From Spirodela intermedia (taxonomy: Eukaryota; Streptophyta; Magnoliopsida; Alismatales; Araceae): a DNA stretch of 64,000 nt. This document shows positions 41,001-51,350 of the stretch, in pieces. A model generated the notes under the pieces. It was not told the DNA's origin. It made no database searches and saw nothing but the letters and a program-made list of their open reading frames with translations. The stretch is taken from positions 191,001 to 255,000 of the forward strand of contig LR746269.1 in NCBI GenBank assembly GCA_902729315.2, written 5' to 3'. The stretch's first letter is position 1; each line of letters begins with the position of its first letter. The translations under genes were made by a program, and so were the position numbers.

Positions 41001-41580
41001 CGAGGGCGGCGCCACTGAAGAGGCGATTGAAGGAGAGGTCGAGGACGTGGAGCCGCAGCCGCTCCCCGGCGACGTCGCCGGAGGGAGAGAATCCCAGAGA
41101 GTTCCCTGAGAGATTCAAGTGCAGCAAGGAAGAACAGGAAGAGGAGAACGCCGGTATTCCGGTAACGGATCCACGGAGATCGTTCCCGGCGAGGTCGAGC
41201 TCGACGAGCCGGCCGCCGCATCTGGATCCCAGCGGTGGCGGCGTTAGGGTTCCAACGAGGCCGGCGCGCTTCAGGGAGAGACTCTGCAAGTGCTCCAGGG
41301 AGAGCAGAGAGGAGGCGACGGAGCTGAAGTCTGCGTCCAAGGGGATGCCGTCCAGCCGAATGCCGGAGACGCGGGAAGCGGCGCAGGAAACGCCGGCGAA
41401 GGACCTGCAGGGGTCCCCGGCGGGAAGCCAGGTGCGGAGAACGCGGCCGGGGTTCAGAAGTGACCTCTTGAAGCGGAGAAGCAGCTCCGCATCTCCCGGG
41501 GAAGCCGAGGCAGCGGAGCTAGAGCTAGACAGCAGGAGGAGGAGGAAGAAGAAGGCCAGGAGAGACGAAGGAGATGCCAT
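38077..41580 (-). CDS. BRI1: BRI1-type brassinosteroid receptor kinase (LRR-RLK subfamily X), intronless
   Basis: A single 1167-codon frame starts at ATG 41580. It has a signal peptide (about 1-26), the N-terminal cap with CRSFAGVSC, a long LRR array, an island domain near residues 555-603 ([14 protein letters not shown]...[13 protein letters not shown]), more LRRs with the [10 protein letters not shown] cap, and a membrane segment near 753-777. The kinase has [28 protein letters not shown] and [14 protein letters not shown]. Brassinosteroid binds the island-LRR groove and recruits a SERK co-receptor, and the kinase signals to BSU1, BIN2 and BZR1. The island resembles rice BRI1 and separates it from BRL1/3. 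Three oddities stand out: a 24-residue-longer loop with ten glycines after VLHSTR, loss of one His in the FLHNCIPH motif, and a very short C-terminal tail. It is intronless like other BRI1 genes and shares its 3' spacer with GIGANTEA. Confidence 0.95.
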   Translation of the reverse strand: MASPSSLLAFFFLLLLLSSSSSAASASPGDAELLLRFKRSLLNPGRVLRTWLPAGDPCRSFAGVSCAASRVSGIRLDGIPLDADFSSVASSLLSLEHLQSLSLKRAGLVGTLTPPPLGSRCGGRLVELDLAGNDLRGSVTGIPAFSSSCSSLLHLNLSGNSLGFSPSGDVAGERLRLHVLDLSFNRLFSGAALEWFLLSSGGDLRELHLSNSGITGVVPVAGNNCSNLRLLDLSFNSLTGIAPAAFAACENLAFLNISDNDLAGEFVEDFLGPCRSLLAVDLSWNNLSGILPAGISACSALQSLNLANNNFSGELPLNKLTAAVSGLRRIQLSFNRFSGALPETLSELSSSLELLDLSSNSLSGKIPAGLCRGANGHSLRELYLQDNQFAGGIPPSISNCSMLVSLDLSFNYITGGIPSSIGSLPRLRELIMWQNLVEGDIPGDLGRLLALEKLILDNNGLTGAIPSELRNCTNLNWISLSGNRFGGRIPPWLGELSNLVILNVGNNSFSGPIPPELGDCKSLIWLDLNSNLLNGTIPPALAKQSGKIAVGLVSGKRYVYLKNDGSSECHGAGSLLEFAGIRPEQLSRLPTRRTCNFTRIYMGSTQYTFNHNGSVLFLDLSYNQLEGQIPPELGDMYYLEVLNLAHNALSGSIPPELGKLRNAGSLDLSHNLLEGAIPVSFSGLSMLSEIDLSNNRLNGSIPNVGQLATFSAGRYANNSGLCGLPLPPCSGDDSRRTAVNGERHQSSRRRQASVAGSVALGLLLSLLCILGFIFLAAESKKRRRRRRQQVAVKMDGGAGALSGGGDGDNNSAWKLTITQEGLAVNLSTFEKALWKLTLADLVEATNGFHDDCLVGSGGFGDVYRARLKDGAVVAVKRLIHVSGQGDREFTAEMETIGKVRHRNLIPLLGYCKVGEERLLVYQYMKHGSLEDVLHSTRNDNNKSRNKNKNEKGGGGGGGGGGEVGILRLNWAARRNIAVGAARGLAFLHNCIPHIIHRDMKSSNVLLDDDLEARVSDFGMARLMSAVDTHLSVSTLAGTPGYVPPEYCHSFRCTTKGDVYSYGVVLLELLTGRRPTDSSDFGDDNNLVGWVKQQAKSRVSEVFDGELLSEDPGLELELLEHLKVACACLDDRPARRPTMMQVMAMFKEIQAGSTAVGSAALQAVASAD
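38694..38726 (-). repeat. GGA/GGC trinucleotide tract encoding ten glycines in the BRI1 kinase domain
   Basis: A coding trinucleotide repeat (TCC then GCC on the plus strand) gives ten consecutive glycines near residues 952-961. They lie between the kinase N-lobe segment GSLEDVLH and the helix [12 protein letters not shown]. It is preceded by an Asn/Lys/Arg-rich stretch. Rice and Arabidopsis BRI1, as I remember them, have about eight residues at this place. Confidence 0.85.
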
Positions 41581-41618
41581 CTTGCGCTCCCACTGGCATA
41601 CTCTCCCACTTCCGGTGA

Positions 41619-41652
<34 letters not shown>

Positions 41653-42257
41653 AGGAGAGACGACTGAGAGGAGTGAGGATGGGGGAGGAGGGACTGGTTT
41701 CGAACTACTTGCCCATCAGGGTCCCGAAGGGTTTCAAAAGCTCGGCGGAAGAGGAGGAAAAGTCGCTTGAGGAGGAGGGGGTGGCAATGGCAGCACCGGC
41801 GGCGGCGGAGAGGAATGGAGAGAGGGGAGCTATGAAGAAGAGCAGGAAGCAGGGAGCCCTGCGTGGGGCCGCAGGGCATGTGACTCGCCGAGGGGGGCGA
41901 GGGGCAGCATTATTAATTGCGAGGGACGGACTGGGCTTCTTTGGGTGGTGGGCCCCATCAAACCCCCCTCCTCTCCTCCAATCCATCCCCGCCTGGATTT
42001 TCGCACGCACGCACGCACACACGCACACACGCCGCCGGCTCTGGGCTGCCGCCGCCGCCAACGGCCCATCTCAAGGGCAACCACGTGGCCCCCGCCAGCG
42101 CGCACGTGAGAACAGAACCCCGGCTCGCGGGACCGACGTGATGGCCCGGCCCGGAAAGCCCACGGTTCCACAACAATTAGCAAAGCCCGTATTCCAATAG
42201 GGTAGGAAACCAATACAATGCGGGAAGCAGACCGGGGGCGGAGGGGGGTTATTTACA
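41581..42257 (-). promoter_or_regulatory. BRI1 upstream region with CGTG(T/C)G cluster and G-boxes
   Basis: Upstream of the BRI1 ATG are a (GT)n(GA)n tract (41619-41652), a CATGTG E-box (41877) and, on the minus strand, three CGTGCG and two CGTGTG motifs within 42002-42031. Two CACGTG G-boxes follow at 42082-42087 and 42103-42108. CGTG(T/C)G is the BR-response element bound by BZR1, and G-boxes are bound by BZR1 and PIF proteins. BRI1 transcription is known to be lowered by brassinosteroid feedback. The CGTG motifs sit inside a CGCA/CACA simple repeat, so chance is a real alternative. Confidence 0.45.
41619..41652. repeat. (GT)n(GA)n compound microsatellite next to the BRI1 start
   Basis: About 16 bp of GT followed by about 18 bp of GA, beginning 39 bp upstream of the BRI1 ATG, so probably within its 5' UTR. 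On the transcript strand it reads (TC)n(AC)n. Confidence 0.9.
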
Positions 42258-45204
42258 TCAATAAAGATCCTGGGAGGGGCCGTCCGAGTGCGTGTCCATG
42301 GCGGTGTCGCCAGAGACGAATGCGGCGCCGCCGGGGAAGAACCCTCCGGCGGGCGGCTCCACCGCGAGGCTCCGGCGGGGGGGGCAAGGAAAGGCGCCGG
42401 AGAAGATGATGGGGCCCTTGGCCTGGTCGAGGTGGGTGCTGTTGGCGAGCTGGGACTGCGATCTCGGGGACATGGTCGACGCCTCGTCTCCTCCGTGCTC
42501 GAGCTCATTCTGAAAGAATTCGAAGATATCAAGTCAGAGGATATCAAAAAGAATGGATTTTGATTATATTTCTATACATGGGACGAATGAATTGCGGAGG
42601 GGAACCTGGAGGTAGCCGAGCAGGTCAGCGATGGTCGGCGTCGACCCCTCCTCTAGCCGCCTCGAGATCCAGCTCTGGATTTTCTCCTGCATGAGTCGCA
42701 AGCCAAACGCAAGCCCTCCATCAATTAATTAATTAACTAATTGATTAATTAATTGGTGCCGTCCACCCACCACACCACTCATGGAGATGTAATCTATGAT
42801 TTCAGCGACAAGCATGCCCCCGCAGAGCCGGCTGGCTCTCACAGTTCATCACCATCACCCTCCTAGTGTAGATGCATAAAGATTTAGAGGGAAATCATCC
42901 TCCCATACAGACATGAATATATTTGTAGCCTTCGAATTGATCGGTTCTCAGGCCCATTTCCTCATGTAGACAAGTACCAAGAAATCTCTTTCTCTCTCTC
43001 TCTCTCTCTCTCTATACCTCTTCAAAGGGATTTCCAAACCCTAAAGGTCATGGGTTGCAAAGAGCTTGACAGGTTAATAAAGTATTATTTCTATCGGCTT
43101 AAACTCAATTAAGATACTCTGAACAGTCGCCTAAAATGATCAACCTGCAAAAATCTTCGTCCAAGCAGAAACATCTTTCGATCCAGATCAGTCCGGATGG
43201 TCTAATTTTCAAGGGTAATGTCGATCTCAGTCGGCTCAACCAGACTACGAACTTTTATTGAGATGGTAGGTCGATGTGTGAGGCCAAGATAATTGGCCTT
43301 GCTAAAGCAATGGGACAGACTAAGGCTAATACTTGGACATCCAATGCCTCTGAAGGGAATCCGAGTATCTTCTTACGAATGCAACAAAAATATCCTACTG
43401 ATATTGCATTCAAAACAATATGATGCTAATCCACCGAAAGAGTTTTGCCAACCAAATGTTACAACAAAAACACCATCTACGTGTGGTCACAACTCAAGCA
43501 ACACATCTATATGCCTGTGTGTGTGTGTGTGTGTGCGTGTGCGTGCATGTGTGTGCGTGTGCGTGCATGTGTGTGCAAGCCCGCGAGTACATATGCTCCA
43601 TAAAAGGAACTCTCACTTATAAAACGACGTAAACATAATTAAATTTCAGAGGCCCAACAGGATTTAATTCAATAAATGTATCCTTCATATTGTAAAACAA
43701 TGCTTATAAACCACGAGAACAGCACGCAAATATGGAAAAGTGCAGTTTTCAATTCGAAGAGTGTAGCTTTCTCAGCGAAATTAATTTATGAACCTCTCTA
43801 GAACTTGTCCTCATCTGGGTGAATACCTTAACTATTGCAGCAAATTTATCCGCACTCCTCTGGAATACCTTTACCCTCTCTCTTTGAAGGAATAAGTAGA
43901 CTGCGAGAACAAAGCAGAACTAGGCAAAACTAGGGAGGAAAAAAAATTCAGAACATGAGAATGGCTTTCATAATTGATTAATCAACCCAACTTCCGAGTT
44001 ATCCAACCCCAGCGCACCTCCGAGGAAAATGGATCACCTATTCTCGAAAAAAAATAAAAAATCTAAAGGCTGCATCTGAGGACTCTTCGTTTTCTAATTG
44101 ACTTTTGTGCTCATAATAAAGATATATAGGACAGAATTCGCACCGATAAAAGGAACTAATACACAGAGGCGCAAAGCTCGGAAGCTAAATTATCTGCGAG
44201 TAAATATGAATGAAATGCTGAAATACACCCAATTCTTAACTTCCCAAACGATTGAAACATATCTAGACTGCCTGGGAAACACATTAGCAGAGCAAGTGGA
44301 GACTCTAGAAGGGACTTCAGACGGTAATGAGAGATCAAAAAGCTATGAGCGGTTTATATGATACGCTGTAGCAGCAGAAGAAACGTAATTATTAGAGGCA
44401 TAAAACGTCAGTATCTAACCGAGACAAAATATGATATATACCGCAGATCCTGGGAAAGTGTAGTGGAAAAAGCTATAAGAGAGACAAAGGGTCAAAGGAT
44501 AGCATGAGTGAGGATTGGGGATAGATGTACACATCTACAAGAGCACAAATTCGTATCAATACTAAATATCCATTTTCATTCTTAAATCGCGAAATCCCTC
44601 GGCCTAACGCACTAGAATGTGTAACCCCATTTTCCAAGAAATGGTTGAGATAACAAATTTTCAAAGGGTTCTCACAGTAATCTAAAGCGCTTAATATCAT
44701 GATAACCAGTAAATTAATCGTATATTCTAAGTGCATGTCCCGGAGGAAGAATAACAGACAGAACAGGGACAAGGCACCCTCGTAAAAACCACAGGGGAAG
44801 CATGGACTGGGTAGAATTCTACGCCACGAAACAGAGATACCGCATAAAATGGAAAAAATCGGATGCCACAAGCGAAACAGGTTAACCGTGACATGAAGGA
44901 AGCACTAAACGAATCGGCCAAATTCCGTCGGCATGAATTAACGCTCGTCAATCAGCAAGCATCGGAGATAGAACATGCAACAACATGAGCACAAGAGAAG
45001 TAGAGAGAGAAGGGAAAGCGGGGGCGGGGGAGGGGGTGTACGAACCACGCCGTGTCGCTCACCAGCCTGGAAGGCAATCTTCTGCTGGTTCATAGCCTGC
45101 GTGTAAATCTGAGAGAGGGAATTCGCGGCGTTACAGAAGCTGGAGTAAATGGTCCGATCCACCTCGTCCAAGCGGCTCGCCACGGATTTCCTCCTCTTCG
45201 CCAT
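42258..45204 (-). CDS. Conserved plant protein of unknown function (MAKRRKSVASRLDEVD family)
   Basis: Three exons, 45204-45046, 42686-42606 and 42509-42258, give 163 residues. The N-terminus MAKRRKSVASRLDEVDRTIY, then SSFCNAANSLSQIYTQAMN and FQAGERHG, followed by EKIQSWISRRLEEGSTPTIA and DLLGYLQNELEHGGDEA, matches a plant family I recall. It is sometimes annotated as holocarboxylase synthetase, though it has no biotin-ligase domain. The N-terminal two thirds should be helical. The tail is Gly/Pro/Ser-rich and ends THSDGPSQDLY. The start has a basic KRRK patch that could be a nuclear signal. Function and location are unknown. The first intron is 2.36 kb, long for this window, and holds microsatellites and a TG minisatellite. 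Three site II motifs lie 375-420 bp upstream. Confidence 0.82.
42989..43013. repeat. (CT)n microsatellite in an intron
   Basis: About 25 bp of TC repeats in the long first intron of the unknown-function gene. Nearby, 42719-42753 is an AT-rich imperfect palindrome in which CAATTAATTAAT pairs with ATTAATTAATTG. Confidence 0.9.
43516..43576. repeat. TG microsatellite grading into a 20-bp minisatellite
   Basis: A (TG)n tract passes into two exact 20-bp units, 43531-43550 and 43551-43570, each GTGTGCGTGTGCGTGCATGT, plus a partial third. It is intronic and of the alternating purine-pyrimidine type. Confidence 0.95.
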
Positions 45205-45579
45205 GGCGTAGAAGAACAAGCAGAAACAGGCAGCAGAGGAGAGATCGAAATCAATCCCTCCACACGCAGACACGGATACGAGAAGCAAGCAAGAGGAGAC
45301 TGGATATAAATAAGAGCGACGATGCCCTAGGTGGGAGGAGGGAGACGGGAGCCCCACCTTTATAATCACAATCTTGCAGAAACGCCAAGGAAACCCACCC
45401 CCGCATAGAGTGAGGGAGGAGAGAGAGAGAGAGATGAGAGAGAGAGGAAGAGGAGGGGGGGGGGGGAAGGGACCTCCTTTCGTGCCAGCACAAGATAATA
45501 AAGTGCGCCGTAACAACGACTGCGGTGCACTAGCAGTGCACGGCTCTGTCTCGGGAACTTGCGACGACTCACTTGGGAA

Positions 45580-45625
45580 TGGGCCTAGCTGGGCCCTGAG
45601 TAATGCGAATACCTTTTTAGGCCCA
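45580..45625. promoter_or_regulatory. Cluster of site II (TGGGCC) motifs upstream of the unknown-function gene
   Basis: TGGGCC occurs at 45580-45585 and 45590-45595, and in reverse (GGCCCA) at 45620-45625, about 375-420 bp from the ATG at 45204. TCP factors bind such motifs in promoters of growth and housekeeping genes. This suggests broad expression in dividing tissue. Confidence 0.5.
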
Positions 45626-45670
45626 CTCTCCAAATTAATAAACAAAAAAATAGTACTAAAATGCTAATGT

Positions 45671-45671
<1 letters not shown>

Positions 45672-45707
<36 letters not shown>
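45672..45707. repeat. (CT)n microsatellite
   Basis: 36 bp of CT repeats upstream of the unknown-function gene. The complementary (AG)n tract of 37 bp lies 140 bp away at 45849-45885, so the two could pair as an inverted repeat. Confidence 0.95.
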
Positions 45708-45711
<4 letters not shown>

Positions 45712-45845
45712 CTGGGGGCGAGAATCACTTTCTTACCACTCTGCAGCGTACCAAGGTCGAAATCATCTGCTAGTTGACTTCTCATTTGAGCTCGGTCGGC
45801 TCTGCTGTAAACAACATGATTGACCGACGCGGATGGATAAATAGA

Positions 45846-45889
<44 letters not shown>

Positions 45890-48597
45890 TATAAACGAGG
45901 CTCATAGGTTCATAGACAGCAGCGACCCAAGAAATGGAGTTGTTAGGAAACCGGAGCGACGGAATTTCACAAGACACCAAACCCTTCACTCGGCCAAAAG
46001 TCAATGGAAGGTCCCACCGAGTTTCACAAGGCTCCTACTGCAAGCAAACACCCCTCCCCACCCCCCTTGAAAGAAGCTTCCCTCGGCGATGAGATCGCGT
46101 GATCAGTTCCAAAGAGAGGGCCCCCACCTGTTCATGGAGACGAGCAGATCAGGTAAGCGGAGCGTTGACTCCCATTCATTGACTCCCAAACTATAAGAAC
46201 GAAGAACAGAATGAACAAGCCAACAGAGAAACATTGAGCAAACACAGGAACATGATGCTTTGTGAGCATGCAGAGGCTAGAAGATTGCACCTCGTCCACC
46301 ATAAAGATACTAATTGCAGCGTTAAAAATGTTAGGAAGCGAGATTACTTTGAAAAATTCATCTCGAGGAAGCTGCCACATCCAGGCCCAGTGATTGCCCA
46401 CCTTAGCAGTGCCCAACCCATGGAAATTCATAGAGAGAGAGAGAGAGATTGAAAAATGACGATGACAAGCTACCAGAGAGAATTTCCACAGGGTTGAATG
46501 TTTGGAGAGATAACATTTTGATACTCACAGAATACTGCGCACTGATTTTTTTTTTCTTGCTTAAAATCTACTCACAAAAGACTGAACACAGCAGATCCAA
46601 AAGGTTCCATTAACAGGGAATATGTATGCTCCAAGAAGGATCATCTAATTCTGCTTTCATCTCCGGGATTTGTTTGCCATTTCACTGTTGCTTAAATCTC
46701 AAGACGTTCTCAAAGAAAATGCATTCCTGCTTTTGTGTTCCAGTCAATGCAGCTATGCCCAAAATTCAAGACACCGGATTTTTACAATACTACAGGATGC
46801 AAAAATGGAAGGAAAAAAAGCCATTCCTATTGCGTTAAATTCGTTCACTGAGCATTGAAAGGGACCTTGCAAAGAGTTGCTCTTTGTCTAATCAACAAGT
46901 CAATCATCCATATTTATGACAGACAAACTCGAGTACCTCCAGTAGGACCATCGGGTTACACACATGTTGCCTACGTAGCTACCTCTTCCAATTCTGGAGA
47001 AAATCACTCCAACCAACAGGAGGTACTCAAGGGATTGAGTACCTCCATGCATTCAACAACGTGTCAGAGGACACATGCGGCCATACATAGAAAGTATGTC
47101 TGACCAGCCTGGCTCGTGTTCATCTCGACATGAGGTAGCAGAAAAATGTTTTCTGACCTAAAACTTTGCTAAATTCATAGATTCCAAATCATCGAGGAGA
47201 AACTGAGAAAACACATGTTCAACCAACGACAAACCAAAATCAAGCACCAAGTTCATCATGTTAACTTGTTTTTTCCCATTCCTCGTGAACTCACATTCAA
47301 ACAGCTGCTGAATAACGCTATGGCATTCAAACTACGATAATCCATGAGCATGTGGCAGCTACCTGGTGAAGTGAAAATATCCACAGGTGGCTGCCTAAGG
47401 AAGGGGGAATTGGGTTCCAGCCAACAGTGTCTCCTCATTGTCTCCTGAAATTTAGTAGGGAGAAAAAAATAGTTTAAACCCCAAAAGGGGGACACATCCA
47501 AGGGTAGTAGAATCACACTTTCTTAAAGTACTCGCCCGGTAAAAATGAAAGACATTTTCTCCAGTTATACTTTATGACGCGAGTGTCAACGGGAAGGGGA
47601 AGCACAAAAGTCACCAACTGCCTATAAATTGGGGGAGGGATCCGTTTAAAAAATGGTGACAAGGTGTTAACCCAGTGGGAAATAAAAGGAAGCAAGATCA
47701 AAAGAGGAGGCAAGGTGTCTGGCTCATAAGCAACTTGTTCAAACCCGCCAATAGCTTTGATCAAACCTAAAGAAAACAGGCACCAGTCCATTGGCAACCC
47801 TCATTCTCTAACCAACCATCATGATTATTTCCGTCCAGAATAAGTAATAAATGTTTTCCGATGAAAGAAGATCACTTGCTTTTTTAGTTAATCCTTATAT
47901 AATTTTTTTTGTCAAAGTCCAAGACGTCCACTACAGTTGGTCAAACATGGGTGGTGGCCCCCAAAATTTTAGCACGTCAGAAACGTTCACTGCCAAAACG
48001 AGTTGGCCACGATCTCCTAACAGCCACGAAAAACAGACCATTGTCTCCACTCAAAAGATAAAACTGAGCCAAGAAGATCCATCACCACAAATAATTGACT
48101 TTATAAAAAAAATCCCTTCAATAATCCAAACATGGCAGTGGTTTTCAATCCCAATTTCAACTGTCCCGAAAAAAGGTTTCATATTGTTTGATCCTCAGTC
48201 ACGTTGGGAAAAATGTCTCAATCAGTAGAGTAAATTTATACACTTATTCTGTGAATTTTCTTGATCTCTTCCACGTGCATATTCAGACAGAAACAAGAAA
48301 TGTGGATACATTATTTCAAATGGATATTCGATGACATGACAGATTAAATTACGGTGAAGAAATACTCAAACCAAAAGAGACTAAGTGCAATACTCTTCTC
48401 GTTTTCAATTCCTTATTTTAGAATAAGAATGTGATACTACGAAACGAGTTTACACAACTGAACCCTAAATAATAGTGGATGCTGAAGCTAAGCGTGGTCA
48501 GAGATTGATCTCGGTGGATTTCTTCTAAGTACATGATCAAACATCAACAAATTCAAGACAAGTGCGACGCAACCCATTCTACTACAGAGAGGATATT

Positions 48598-48810
48598 TCA
48601 CTTAAATGTGACAATGAAAGATGGATTGCCTGAGAAAGGCTTCTCAACTATCTGCTCTAGAGGGAGGTTTCTTCCGTGTTTTGGCGGTACAACTCTCACA
48701 CGATGACTGCAGACCCCATTTTTTGAGAACAAGTGTGCAACCTCAGAATCCCTGATAATGGACTGTAATTGGCCACATTTGAAACAATTATTCCAACCAT
48801 GAAAAGCTAG
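48598..48810 (-). other. Possible isolated terminal exon, unidentified
   Basis: On the minus strand, after TTGTCAG, a 70-residue frame runs to a TGA. It contains HGWNNCFKCGQLQSIIRDSE, then NGVCSH and PPKHGRNLPLEQIVEKPFSG. The composition looks like real protein, with two Cys-containing motifs and a Pro/Lys/His segment, and is unlike the surrounding AT-rich noise. I cannot name a family or find upstream exons. It may be a remnant of a gene or transposon. Confidence 0.3.
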
Positions 48811-49441
48811 CTGACAATACATTAAAATTTATACTTGCCTTTTGAAGTCATGCAAATGTATGTAGCTCATTGTCTTAAAAAAATAAGGCATCACTAAGGA
48901 AACTACATTTGGGTTCGGTACGACATCAAGATAACTAAGGAAAAAGGAGATATTTACTTTTATTTTTTATGATCCACTCCAAACTTTCCTCGAGGCTGCA
49001 TGGATAAACCAACAAAATGATTTCCAGCTCTTAAGGTCTCATGGTACTACTATCAATTATTGTTCAAGGTCCATACATGAATAACATTAATCTGGTCACC
49101 GTCCACAATACTACATGATGCATATATCAAATCGAATGCCAACGTCAAATTTCAGCAACGAATTGTGTAAAAATTCTTGTAAAACTGGCGTGCACTGAAT
49201 TAGAACACTATTTCCATTAATCGTTAGTTTTTCCAGAGATGTAGAACCTTGATGGAAAAAAAAAATGTATTGGATGGGAATAGCGCTACTCGCACAGGGT
49301 TTGGAAAACACCCAGAGTAGGCACTCTCGTTCTTTACTTCAACGAAACATCTAGAGAACTTTCAGCGAACTGCCGGCGAATAAGTTAAGTAAATCTTAAA
49401 ATTAAACATCTTAATCCAACCATAAGCATACCATATAGTTT

Positions 49442-50290
49442 CTACTGCTGCTGTTGCTGGTTCTGTTGCGGATTCGGGGGGGGAGGCGGCATTCCTGGCC
49501 TTGGTGGCCCATAAACTGGTATACCGCCACCAGGTGGAGGGGGCATCCCCGGTCTTGGGGGCGGCGGCGGACCCCGCATCATCTGTGGCGGTGGCACCAT
49601 AGGTCGCTGGCCAAACTGCGGTGGAGGTCCCGGGAAGGACGGTGGTGCACCAGGTACGCCAGGCCTGCCTGGGAATTGCATTGGTCCAGGAGGAGGAGGG
49701 CCCCGGCCCATGGTTGGAGGCTGTCCAGGGAATCCAGGCATTGGGGCGCCAGGAGGCGGACGCATGACCGGCGGCTGGGGGTATGCGACAGGTCCCGCCG
49801 ATAGCTGTGGCATCGGCGGTCGGGACATCTGAGGCTGCATCATGCCGGGGGCCGGTCCGCCGACACCCCGGACAGGCCCCGCCAGTCCCGGCTGGGCCTG
49901 GATCAGCGGGGCGGTGGGGATCCCGCGGCCAGCAGCGCGGCCCACGCCAGGTCCGGCGAGAGCAGCAGCGCCAGCAGACTTTGCGCGGGACTCGTCAGGC
50001 GGAGGAGGTCCCTCGACCGTCATGGAGACGACCTCCTCTCCGCGAAGGAGGACGAGGCCCAGGGTGCGGCGATCCTCACGCTCCTCGTTGGCAGTAGCTC
50101 CGCCGCCCTGCTGCTTCTTGGATCCCTTAGTTGGGGGGAGCTTCCGGAACTCCTCACAGTCGCCGAGTACGAGGTTCATGTGGCGGTCGAAGGCCATGAA
50201 CTTGCCCACCAGCTGGCGGCCGTCCTGGATCGTCACCCGCATCCGGTAGTTGATGTACTGCAGCATCTTCGACCCCTTGGACATCGACAT
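49442..50290 (-). CDS. SmB: Small nuclear ribonucleoprotein-associated protein B (SmB)
   Basis: A 282-residue intronless coding region starts [19 protein letters not shown]. Residues about 8-85 are the Sm fold: Sm1 has [20 protein letters not shown] and Sm2 has [20 protein letters not shown] basic insert, [10 protein letters not shown], lies between them. The C-terminal half is Pro/Gly/Met-rich with repeated PPPP, GMPPPP and RPGMPPP blocks, ending in [10 protein letters not shown]. SmB sits in the heptameric Sm ring around U1, U2, U4 and U5 snRNAs and is essential for pre-mRNA splicing. The proline-rich tail binds WW-domain factors. Length and layout match plant SmB. Its promoter has a telo box and site II motifs. 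The gene is divergent from the short ORF at 51.35 kb. Confidence 0.95.
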   Translation of the reverse strand: MSMSKGSKMLQYINYRMRVTIQDGRQLVGKFMAFDRHMNLVLGDCEEFRKLPPTKGSKKQQGGGATANEEREDRRTLGLVLLRGEEVVSMTVEGPPPPDESRAKSAGAAALAGPGVGRAAGRGIPTAPLIQAQPGLAGPVRGVGGPAPGMMQPQMSRPPMPQLSAGPVAYPQPPVMRPPPGAPMPGFPGQPPTMGRGPPPPGPMQFPGRPGVPGAPPSFPGPPPQFGQRPMVPPPQMMRGPPPPPRPGMPPPPGGGIPVYGPPRPGMPPPPPNPQQNQQQQQ

Positions 50291-50390
50291 TTTCGCAGCA
50301 CTCTGTGGGAGCAGATGCAGCAGCAGTGGAAGAGAAAAATTTAGGGAAGAACACCCCGCCTCCGGGGAGATGGAGCGAGAAATGGGAAAC

Positions 50391-50607
50391 TAGGGTTTTA
50401 GACTTTACCGGGACCGACGAAATGAAGACCCCCCGCCCCCCCGCCTTCGGGAATAACCAGGATCCGAATAATCCCGGGTTTGCCCGAAACCGCTAGGCAG
50501 ATCTACATAGACGTCCTCTCTTGGATGCATATTGGGCCGCTCAGCCCAAAACTCCGAACGATTGAATTTAGGCCTGGGCCCAATATTCCGTTTGGTTTCT
50601 GTGGGCC
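50391..50607. promoter_or_regulatory. SmB promoter: telo box plus site II motifs
   Basis: TAGGGTTTTA at 50391-50400 is an AAACCCTA telo box on the minus strand, 100 bp before the ATG. TGGGCC occurs at 50533-50538, in the palindrome TGGGCCCA at 50575-50582, and at 50602-50607, with a partial copy at 50544. Telo box plus site II is the known signature of plant ribosomal and RNA-processing genes, which suits SmB. Confidence 0.7.
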
Positions 50608-50609
50608 AC

Positions 50610-51303
50610 GGACTCGACCCAATTACCGTAGGCGCAAGAATTTCAAATCCCCCACCGACCACAGACCAACGACACCACCCAATTCGGGACAGCCTTGAGC
50701 CCGCTGTCGAGGACGTGGAAAGTCAAACTCTCTCTCTCTCTCTCTCTTCCCCTCTACCAATGGATCAAGAGCGACCATTCGTACCCGGCTCCTCGAGGCG
50801 GCGGCGGAAATCATTGGGTCCTCCCCTCGGGGGATCCGTCAGAGTGTGCGGCAGCCACGTGGAACACCACTTTCCCACGGGTCTCGATTTGCGATTTCCT
50901 CGACAAAACCCGCCAGCGTGGCAACGAGCACCTCGGAAGCCCCGGGGGGGGGGGGGGTCGTGCTGATGTGGTCTGCCACGTCCGACTTATGGGCCCCAGT
51001 TATCTCCCTATCAACTCTCATACGCGTTGATGGCGGATCGACGTCGTACGTTGGTGGGGCTACGGGGTGAGTCCCCACAGCATTCATCTGCTCCGACAGG
51101 ACGAGGGGGAAATGAGCGGAGTCGAAGAAGAGGCCGGCAACAAGCAGTATATTTTGACCATTGACCTTGGAAGTCTCTTCGATAGAGAGAGAGAGAGAGA
51201 GAGAGAGAGGAGGTTGTATTCGTCGATGGCCCCGGCGGCCAACCGCCCACCGCCCACCGCCCACCGGGTGCCGGCGCAAAGACCGCTGAATTCGCCGGAA
51301 ACT
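50610..51303. other. Divergent spacer with microsatellites
   Basis: This holds (CT)n at 50729-50747, a run of 14 G at 50944-50957 and (GA)n at 51184-51209. A 361-codon frame on the minus strand runs through this spacer and across the next gene. It is an artefact of high GC and repeats. Confidence 0.6.
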
Positions 51304-51310
51304 TATAAAT
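51304..51310 (+). promoter_or_regulatory. TATA box of the short plant-specific gene
   Basis: TATAAAT lies 41 bp before the ATG at 51351. This implies a very short 5' UTR of roughly 10-15 nt if the usual spacing holds. Confidence 0.55.
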
Positions 51311-51350
51311 GAGGACCAGAGAGAACCACCGCCGGAGGTAGTTGGGAGCG

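Larger units (their letters stand above)
45205..49441. other. Gene-poor 4.2-kb region with promoter of the unknown gene and 3' flank of SmB
   Basis: The part next to 45204 is GC-rich and promoter-like. The remainder is AT-rich. Microsatellites occur at 45421-45446 (GA), 45672-45707 (CT), 45849-45885 (AG) and 46431-46449 (GA). Short frames are scattered on both strands, and only 48810-48598 looks at all exon-like. I found no recognisable domain, tRNA or transposon ends. Confidence 0.5.

Noticed and set aside
40457-41770. 437-codon plus-strand frame, with 38221-39684 (487 codons) behind it
   Set aside because: Both are antisense shadows of the BRI1 coding region. The high GC3 keeps opposite frames open, and neither has family features.
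43516-43576. Tandem 20-bp repeats considered as a CRISPR-like array
   Set aside because: This is a plant nuclear intron, the units are adjacent without spacers, and the sequence is a TG microsatellite derivative.
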